From: Brachybacterium kimchii
GTDB taxonomy: Bacteria; Actinomycetota; Actinomycetes; Actinomycetales; Dermabacteraceae
DNA length: 64,000 nucleotides
NCBI RefSeq assembly: GCF_023373525.1
Contig: NZ_CP097218.1
Coordinates: forward strand, 992,001-1,056,000
Direction of reading: 5' to 3'
In this document: positions 56,885-64,000 of the stretch, piece by piece
How the letters are laid out: every line of letters begins with the position of its first letter
Position numbering within the stretch: position 1 is the first letter of the stretch
The notes under the pieces: model-generated
Databases searched by the model: none
What the model saw: only the letters and a program-made list of their open reading frames with translations
What the model was told of the DNA's origin: nothing
Position numbers and translations under genes: made by a program

Positions 56885-57718
56885 CTATTCCCGTTCGAAG
56901 CCCGTTTCCGCAGGTGACGGCGTGACCTCGCACACCGCGGTGCGGCCGTCGGCCCCGGGATGCACCCGGAGCACCGACCCGGCCGTCCCGTCCTCCGCAT
57001 GCTCGCGGCGCAGCGTGCGCGCCTGGTCCACATGCATCTCGAGCAGGATCCGGCCTCCCGGTGCGAGCCAGTACGGGCCCTCCGCGAGGATCCTGCGCGC
57101 CACGTCCAGTCCGTCGGCCCCGCCGCGCAGGGCCCGCGGCGGCTCGTGCTCGCGCGCCTCGCGGGGCAGCAGTGCGAGCGCACCGTCCGGGACATAGGGA
57201 GGGACGGCCGCGATCACGTCGATCGTGCTGCGCAGGGCGACGGGCATCGCCGCGAAGAGGTCCCCGAGGTGCAGCTGCGCGCTCGCGGGGAGGTTCGCCC
57301 GCGCGCTCTCGAGCGGCAGCGGGTCGACGTCGGCGGCATGCAGGCGGATCCCGGGCACGCGCGCGGCGCTCACGCTCGCGATCGGCGCGACCCCGGCGCA
57401 CAGCTCGAGCAGCACAGGATCGCGGCCCGGCCGACGTGCAGCCGTGCAGGCTGCGGCCACGGCGAGGCGCGCGAGCAGGCGGCTGCGTCGGCGCGGCACG
57501 AAGGTCCCGGGGCGCACCTGCACCCGCAGCCCGCAGAAGTCGACCTCTCCGAGCACGTGCTCGAGCATCTCGCCGGCGATCCGCCGGGACGCGGACTCCT
57601 CGAGATGGTCGGCGTCGCGCGCGTGCGCGCGCAGGAGAGCGGCCTCCTCCTCGGCGAAGACGCTCCCTGCCGCGCGTAGCCGCGCCGTGAGCCCGTCGTC
57701 CCCGGGCTGCTCGTCCAT
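56885..57718 (-). CDS. HemK/PrmC-like methyltransferase with altered NPPY motif
   Basis: A 277-aa class I SAM methyltransferase. N-terminal helical region to about 70, then PRRRSRLLARLAVAAACTAA, motif I LLELCAGVAPIASVSAARVP and acidic motif II HAADVDPLPLESA. Where N5-glutamine methyltransferases have NPPY there is AAVPPYVP, so Asn is lost. The family also includes protein glutamine and other methyltransferases; with this substitution the substrate is uncertain. It lies 7 bp from a membrane-protein gene. Confidence 0.75.
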   Translation of the reverse strand: MDEQPGDDGLTARLRAAGSVFAEEEAALLRAHARDADHLEESASRRIAGEMLEHVLGEVDFCGLRVQVRPGTFVPRRRSRLLARLAVAAACTAARRPGRDPVLLELCAGVAPIASVSAARVPGIRLHAADVDPLPLESARANLPASAQLHLGDLFAAMPVALRSTIDVIAAVPPYVPDGALALLPREAREHEPPRALRGGADGLDVARRILAEGPYWLAPGGRILLEMHVDQARTLRREHAEDGTAGSVLRVHPGADGRTAVCEVTPSPAETGFERE

Positions 57719-57725
57719 CGACGAT

Positions 57726-59380
<1,655 letters not shown>

Positions 59381-59391
59381 GAGGAGCTCCC

Positions 59392-59859
59392 ATGGACCTC
59401 ACCTCCCTGTACACCGACATCGTCTTCGAGCACGACAAGCGGCCCCTCCACGCGGGCCTGCGCGAGCCCTACGAAGCGGAGGTGCATCACGTGAACCCCA
59501 CCTGCGGGGACGAGATCACCCTGCGCGTGCACCTCGCGGGCGACCCCGAGGACCCGCGCATCGAGGACGTCTCCTACGACGCGACCGGCTGCGCGATGAG
59601 CCGCGCCTCGGCCTCGACGATGAGCGATCTCGTGATCGGCCGGACCCTGCGGGAGATCGAGCCCGTCTCCGAGCACATGGACGCCGTCATGCACTCACGC
59701 GGACGCGAGGAGGGCGACGAGGACCTGCTGGGCGATGCGGTCGCCCTGGTCGGCGCCTCCAAGTTCCCCAACCGCGTGAAGTGCGTCCTCATGTCCTGGA
59801 AGGCGCTGCACGCCGCGGTCATCGAGGCCGGCGGGCCCCTCGAGGGGGCCCGCGCATGA
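59392..59859 (+). CDS. sufU: Sulfur relay/scaffold protein SufU
   Basis: A 155-aa protein with three Cys at about 38 (NPTCGDE), 67 (GCAMSRAS) and 131 (RVKCVLMSWKAL), the zinc/sulfur site of SufU, which accepts sulfur from SufS. It lacks the nitrogenase-type domain of IscU. ATG 59392 (GAGGAG 5 bp upstream) is used; the GTG at 59377 overlaps sufS but adds only five residues. Confidence 0.92.
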   Translation: MDLTSLYTDIVFEHDKRPLHAGLREPYEAEVHHVNPTCGDEITLRVHLAGDPEDPRIEDVSYDATGCAMSRASASTMSDLVIGRTLREIEPVSEHMDAVMHSRGREEGDEDLLGDAVALVGASKFPNRVKCVLMSWKALHAAVIEAGGPLEGARA

Positions 59860-60800
59860 ACGGCGGCGACTCCGGCCGCACCCTCGCCGAGGTGCTCGAG
59901 GTCCTCGAGAGCGCCTATCCGCTGCGCTGGGCGGAGGACTGGGACCGTCCCGGGCTCGTCGTCGGCGACCGCCGGGATCCGGCTCACTCCGTGGACCGCG
60001 TGCACCTGGCCGTCGACCCGACCGTCGCCGTCGTGCGCGAGGCGCGCGCGGCGGGCGCGCAGCTGCTGGTGACCCATCACCCGCTGCTGCTGCGCGGCGC
60101 GTCCTTCCTGGCCTCAGACACCGGCAAGGGCGCGGTCGTCACCGAGCTCGTCCGCGCCGGGATGTCCCTGTGGTGCGGGCACACCAACGTCGACCGCTCG
60201 AGCCTCGGCACTGTCGGCGCCTGGATCCGCGCGCTCGGCCTCGAGGACGTGCGGCCCCTCGCGGCGGGGCCGACGGACGGCGAGACTGCGCAGGCCGCGC
60301 ACGGCTCGGAGCTCATCGGCCTCGGCGTCGTCGGCTCGCTGGGGGAGGCGGGGACGGAGGATGCGAGCACCGTCGCCTCCCTGGCCGACCGCATCGCCGC
60401 CCTGGTCCCGGCGACCGCTCAGGGCGTGCGCTTCACCGGCGACCCGCAGCGGCGCGTGCGCCGCGCGGCCGTCTGCCCGGGCGCCGGCGACTCCCTGCTG
60501 GAGACGGCGGCCGCGAGCGGCGCCGACGTCTTCATCACGTCCGACCTGCGCCATCACCCGGCGCTCGAGCACCTCGAGTCCGCGGCCGACGAGGGGGCGG
60601 TGCCCGCCCTCATCGACGTCGCCCACGCGGCGAGCGAGGCACTCTGGCTGCCGCTCGCCCGCGAGCTCCTCGCCGCCGCGCTGCCGGGGATCGCCGTGAG
60701 CATCTCCGAGCTCTCCACCGACCCGTGGACCGGCCGCGCCGGCCCCGCCGTCCCCGATGCGCCCAGCGCCCGCGGCGCCTCCACCGGCCGCGCACACTGA
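59856..60800 (+). CDS. Nif3-like dinuclear metal centre protein (DUF34)
   Basis: A 314-aa protein with the conserved metal ligands of the Nif3/YbgI family: THHPLLLRGASF, CGHTNVDRSSLG and TSDLRHHPALEHLE, with C-terminal HAASEALWLP. The homologues form hexamers with two metal ions per subunit; the enzymatic role is unsettled. ATG 59856 overlaps the sufU stop by ATGA, suggesting linkage with cluster biogenesis. Confidence 0.85.
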   Translation: MNGGDSGRTLAEVLEVLESAYPLRWAEDWDRPGLVVGDRRDPAHSVDRVHLAVDPTVAVVREARAAGAQLLVTHHPLLLRGASFLASDTGKGAVVTELVRAGMSLWCGHTNVDRSSLGTVGAWIRALGLEDVRPLAAGPTDGETAQAAHGSELIGLGVVGSLGEAGTEDASTVASLADRIAALVPATAQGVRFTGDPQRRVRRAAVCPGAGDSLLETAAASGADVFITSDLRHHPALEHLESAADEGAVPALIDVAHAASEALWLPLARELLAAALPGIAVSISELSTDPWTGRAGPAVPDAPSARGASTGRAH

Positions 60801-60804
60801 GCCC

Positions 60805-61380
60805 ATGCCTCCCGCCGCGCCCGGACGCACGCCCCGCCTCGTCCTGCTCAACGGAGCGCCCGGCGCCGGCAAGTCGACGCTCGCGCGGCTGCTCGCCGAG
60901 GACCGTCCGCTGACCCTCGCCGTGGACGTCGACCAGCTCAAGCACGCGCTCGGCGGCTGGGAGGAGGACACCGCGGCCTCAGGAATGCGTGCCCGGGAGC
61001 TCGCGCTCGCCCTCATCGACGTCCAGCTCGATGCGGGGCAGGACGTGATCCTCGGCCAGTACCTCGCCCGCACCGCCTTCCCCGAGCAGCTCGAGGCGGC
61101 GGCCGCCCGCGCGGGCGCCGAGTTCCGGGAGCTCCTCCTGGAGGTCGACGAGCGCACGCTCGCCGCACGCCTGGCCGCCCGTGCGACGGACCCCGCGAGG
61201 CCGGAGCAGGCGGTCAACGCCCGCCTCGTCGGCCCGGGGGACGCCGAGCGCCTGCTCGCGTCCCTCGACGCGATGCGCGGCGCCCGGCCGCAGATGCAGA
61301 GCGTCGACGCGCGCGGCGACCTCGAGGAGACCGCCGATGCCGTGCGCGCACTCCTTGAGCAGAGCACAGAGCGGCGCTGA
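60805..61380 (+). CDS. P-loop kinase-like protein
   Basis: A 191-aa protein with Walker A LLNGAPGAGKSTLARLLAED, AVDVDQLKHALGGWEED and QDVILGQYLARTAFPEQLEA. This is the small kinase/AAA_33 pattern of predicted kinases (similar to chloramphenicol phosphotransferase-like or zeta-type kinases). Substrate unknown. It closes the suf operon; the ATG at 60805 follows the Nif3-like stop by 4 bp. Confidence 0.75.
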   Translation: MPPAAPGRTPRLVLLNGAPGAGKSTLARLLAEDRPLTLAVDVDQLKHALGGWEEDTAASGMRARELALALIDVQLDAGQDVILGQYLARTAFPEQLEAAAARAGAEFRELLLEVDERTLAARLAARATDPARPEQAVNARLVGPGDAERLLASLDAMRGARPQMQSVDARGDLEETADAVRALLEQSTERR

Positions 61381-61444
61381 GCGATCAGCCCCGATCGAAC
61401 CGCCCGGATCGATCGCCGGGCCCGAGCCGCTCCGGCCTCCGCCG

Positions 61445-62218
61445 CTACTGCCCGCGGTCCACGAGCACCAGACGACTGCCCTCGATCTCGATCCCGAGCC
61501 GCCCTGCGAAGGCCTCCTGGAGGAACGCGATGAGCGCATCCTCGTCGGGCAGGGGCCGCGGATCCTCGAGCAGGGCGCGCGTCAGCAGGCCGCGGAAGCG
61601 CTTGGCGTCGTGCGAGATCACGGTGCGCTTCCCGCCCGCCTCCTTCACGGGCGCGACCTCGAGGACGTGCACCCCTGCACGGGCCTTCACGGGCATCATC
61701 GTGCGATAGGAGCCGGACCTGCAGTCCAGCACGAAGGGCGAGGGCGAGGCCGCGACCTCCTCGAGGATGCCCGGCACGAGCGGCGAGAGATGCGCACGCC
61801 ACCACGAGGCCGCCTTCCCGAGCCGGTGCACGCGCGAGCCGGCGGAGAGCCGGTAGGCCGGGATCCGATCGGCTCCCGCGTCGACGAGCCCCAGCAGGGC
61901 GCTCTGCACGAGCACGCGACGGTCCGGGCCGGGACGGGCGTCGCCGAGCTGGTCGAAGAGCACCCCGGAGTAGACGGAGAGCGGGGCGGCCGCGGGCTCC
62001 TCGTCGATCGAGGCCATGCGCTCGACCAGATCCGGGGCGCTCGCGGGGACGCCGAGGTCCTCCGCGGCCGTGCGACCCCGAGCGGTCGCGCGCGCGGCGC
62101 GCAGCATGCGCTCGCGAGGGACCTGCAGCGGGGGATGCGCGAGCTCGTCGAGAGCCAGGGGAGGAGCGGATGCTTCCGGTCGGGTCTTGGTCTCCGACGG
62201 CGGCAGCAGGATGAGCAC
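61445..62218 (-). CDS. yaaA: Peroxide stress protein YaaA
   Basis: A 257-aa protein beginning VLILLPPSETKTRPEA, the signature of the YaaA/DUF328 family, with the conserved VYSGVLFDQLGD, VLVQSALLGLVDAG and ISHDAKRFRGLLTRALL. YaaA lowers free iron under peroxide stress in E. coli. GTG 62218 is used, with AAGGA upstream. Confidence 0.85.
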   Translation of the reverse strand: MLILLPPSETKTRPEASAPPLALDELAHPPLQVPRERMLRAARATARGRTAAEDLGVPASAPDLVERMASIDEEPAAAPLSVYSGVLFDQLGDARPGPDRRVLVQSALLGLVDAGADRIPAYRLSAGSRVHRLGKAASWWRAHLSPLVPGILEEVAASPSPFVLDCRSGSYRTMMPVKARAGVHVLEVAPVKEAGGKRTVISHDAKRFRGLLTRALLEDPRPLPDEDALIAFLQEAFAGRLGIEIEGSRLVLVDRGQ

Positions 62219-62304
62219 CAGGCGGTCCTTCCAGGGGTGGTGAGGGTGATGGGGTGAGGCGGATCCCGTGGTGCGGGGCAGTGCCCGCGGGGCATTAGGA
62301 TCGT

Positions 62305-62693
62305 GGGCGGACCAGTCGGCCGGGCAGTCGCGTCTTCGTGCGCATCCTCCGGGATGCGCCGCGGAGCCGAGGAAAGTCCGGGCTCCTTCCGGCACGGTGG
62401 TGGGCAACACCCACCCGGAGCGATCCGCGGGACAGTGCCACAGAGAGCAGACCGCCTGCCCGCAGCCTCGTGCTGCGGGCCGGTAAGGGTGAAAGGGTGG
62501 TGCAAGAGACCACCGCGGTCCTGGTGACAGGGCCGGCACGGTAAACCCCACCGGGAGCAAGGCCAGACAGGGGACGCACGCAGGTCGCCGGACCGAGTCC
62601 CCGGGTAGGCCGCTGGAGGTCGTCGGCAACGGCGATCCGAGAGGGATGACTGCCGATCACAGAACCCGGCTTACAGGCCGGCTGGTCCGCCCC
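62305..62693 (+). ncRNA. rnpB: RNase P RNA (bacterial type A)
   Basis: Contains the invariant GAGGAAAGTCCGGGCTCC (about 62367-62384), the 3' conserved CCGGCTTACAGGCC region, and terminal helix P1 formed by GGGCGGACCAG (62306 on) with CTGGTCCGCCC (62682-62692). Total about 389 nt. The -10-like TAGGAT at 62296 stands 5-8 bp before the start. It lies between yaaA and ppgK, and a terminator follows. Confidence 0.93.
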
Positions 62694-62702
62694 GGCGCCG
62701 CA

Positions 62703-62723
62703 CCGCACGGATGCCCCGTGCGG
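62703..62723 (+). terminator. Terminator of rnpB
   Basis: CCGCACGG pairs with CCGTGCGG around ATGCC, followed by CTGCTTCCCTC. It also faces the end of ppgK. Confidence 0.7.
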
Positions 62724-62745
62724 CTGCTTCCCTCGGACATACAGG

Positions 62746-63525
62746 TCAGTCCTTCTTCTTGCCCTTCTTGGCCTTCTTCCGCTCCTTGCGGGCGAGCACG
62801 GCGGCGCCGATGATCCCGGCCTCGTTGCGCAGCCCCGCGGGGACGATCGGGGCCTCCAGGTCCAGCAGCGGGAGGAACTTCTCGTGCTTCTTCGAGACCC
62901 CGCCGCCGACGATGATCAGGTCGGGCGTGAACAGGAACTCGAGCAGCTCGTAGTAGCCCTGCAGCCTCTCGGCCCACTCCGCCCAGCTCAGGTGGCTGCG
63001 CTCGCGCGCGGAGTCGGCCATGTACTTCTCGTAGCTCTCGCCCTTGTACAGGATGTGGCCGAGCTCGGTGTTCGGCACGAGCTCGCCGTCGTTGAACAGC
63101 GCACTGCCCACGCCTGTGCCGAGCGTGGTCATCAGCACGACGCCCTTCTGGCCGGCGCCCGCCCCGAACTCCATCTCGGCGATGCCGGCGGCGTCGGCGT
63201 CGTTGACCACGAAGACGTCGTGGCCCGTGCGCTCGGTGAGCAGCGCGTCCACGTCGGTGCCGATCCAGGAGTCGTCGACGTTCGCCGCGGTCTTGGCGAC
63301 GCCGTGCTGGATGACGGCGGGGAACGTGACGCCCACCGGCATGTCCTCGTCGATGTCGAAGGAGCCGATGAGCTGGGCGACGGTGTCGGCGACCGCGTCG
63401 GGCACCGAGGGCTGCGGGGTGGGGATGCGCAGCCGATCGTCGGCGAGCTTGCCCTTCTTGAGATTGACCGGGGCGCCCTTGATGCCGCTGCCGCCGATGT
63501 CGATGCCGAATGCTTCCTTGCTCAT
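62746..63525 (-). CDS. ppgK: Polyphosphate glucokinase
   Basis: Phosphorylates glucose with polyphosphate (or ATP). The 259-aa ROK-family protein has GIDIGGSGIKGAPVNLKKGK with the phosphate-binding loop, VVNDADAAGIAEM with the catalytic Asp, TLGTGVGSALFNDGELVPN and GGGVSKKHEKFLPLLDL. The C-terminus is Lys-rich. ATG 63525 is chosen over an upstream one at 63558. Confidence 0.92.
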   Translation of the reverse strand: MSKEAFGIDIGGSGIKGAPVNLKKGKLADDRLRIPTPQPSVPDAVADTVAQLIGSFDIDEDMPVGVTFPAVIQHGVAKTAANVDDSWIGTDVDALLTERTGHDVFVVNDADAAGIAEMEFGAGAGQKGVVLMTTLGTGVGSALFNDGELVPNTELGHILYKGESYEKYMADSARERSHLSWAEWAERLQGYYELLEFLFTPDLIIVGGGVSKKHEKFLPLLDLEAPIVPAGLRNEAGIIGAAVLARKERKKAKKGKKKD

Positions 63526-63697
63526 GATCTCTCCTCGCACGGGCCGCGATCCGAGCAATGCGGGCCCTCCGATGGCGCTCCGTCCGGGCCGGTGCCCGCG
63601 AGCTGAGGACAGTGTGACAGAGCGACGGGATCAACCGGACATCGCCCGCGTGCAGGACACGCGCGGGGCGGATGCCGAGATGCCGTGCCGCGCGTGG

Positions 63698-64000
63698 TCA
63701 GACGACGGTCAGCAGCTCGTAGCCGTCGTCGGTGATCACGAGCGTGTGCTCGAACTGGGCGGTGAAGGAGCGGTCCTTCGTGACCACCGTCCAGCCGTCG
63801 TCCCACTGCTCCCAGTCCTGGGAGCCGAGCGTGACCATCGGCTCGACCGTGAAGGTCATGCGCTGCTCGATCACGTCGTCGAACATCGGCGCGGAGTCGT
63901 AGTGGGGGATCACCAGGCCGTTGTGGAAGCCCTCGGCGACGCCGTGGCCCGTGAAGTCGTGCACGGACTCGTAGCCGAAGCGGCCCACGTACTTCTCGAT
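63698..64000 (-). CDS. map: Methionine aminopeptidase, C-terminal fragment
   Basis: About 100 residues, cut by the window edge. It shows the type I MetAP metal ligands: His in [16 protein letters not shown] in [10 protein letters not shown], Glu in [11 protein letters not shown] and Glu in QFEHTLVIT. It removes the initiator methionine after deformylase has acted; def is at the other end of the window. Confidence 0.92.
   Translation of the reverse strand: MEKYVGRFGYESVHDFTGHGVAEGFHNGLVIPHYDSAPMFDDVIEQRMTFTVEPMVTLGSQDWEQWDDGWTVVTKDRSFTAQFEHTLVITDDGYELLTVV

Overview
The window is GC-rich DNA from an actinomycete. Several genes belong to families confined to or typical of Actinomycetota: DUF3145, DUF3052, homodimeric pyruvate dehydrogenase E1 (AceE), polyphosphate glucokinase and SufU. 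The gene set resembles Micrococcales, perhaps a Brachybacterium-like Dermabacteraceae member, but that placement is inference.

Layout. (1) 1-9290, host: an OsmC-like tail, peptide deformylase and DUF3145, then a leftward block aceE - GntR-type regulator - fabD - fabH - acpP - fabF that makes acetyl-CoA and feeds it into type II fatty acid synthesis, then DUF3052. (2) 9291-9364: tRNA-Val(UAC), the attachment site of a prophage. (3) 9342-56277: a complete siphovirus-type prophage of about 47 kb, bounded by a 25-bp direct repeat of the tRNA 3' end, with the tyrosine integrase gene ending 10 bp before attR and paired arm-type repeats at both ends. (4) 56278-64000, host: an L31-like gene, a HemK-like methyltransferase, the operon sufS-sufU-nif3-like-kinase, yaaA, rnpB (RNase P RNA), ppgK and the 3' end of map.

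Inside the prophage. The left end carries rightward accessory genes, including an apparent toxin-antitoxin-chaperone (TAC) operon: HigB-like toxin, HigA-like antitoxin and SecB-like chaperone. From 38.2 kb down to 12.2 kb, leftward, lie a small HNH endonuclease gene, terminase, portal, MuF-like protein, kinase-scaffold fusion, decoration protein, HK97-type capsid, connectors, major tail protein, frameshifted tail assembly chaperones, tape measure (1604 aa), baseplate and tail-fibre genes, endolysin and membrane or holin-like genes. From about 49.9 to 38.2 kb, leftward, is a tightly overlapping early operon of mostly small proteins. It includes an antirepressor, excisionase-like HTH, ParB-like protein, sliding-clamp-like protein, DnaQ-like exonuclease, WhiB-like protein and proteins built from a repeated GCRC zinc-ribbon-like module. 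No primase, helicase or polymerase was recognised. The immunity region (about 51.0-51.6 kb) has divergent XRE regulators around repeated CTAGTGTCCAC operators.

The rightward repressor gene leads an operon of three further genes: a tandem-HIRAN protein, a nucleotidyltransferase-like protein and an unknown protein. A duplicated scrap of the repressor 3' end sits in front of the nucleotidyltransferase gene. This operon and the TAC operon are expected to be on in the lysogen, and they are the best candidates here for anti-phage or addiction systems.
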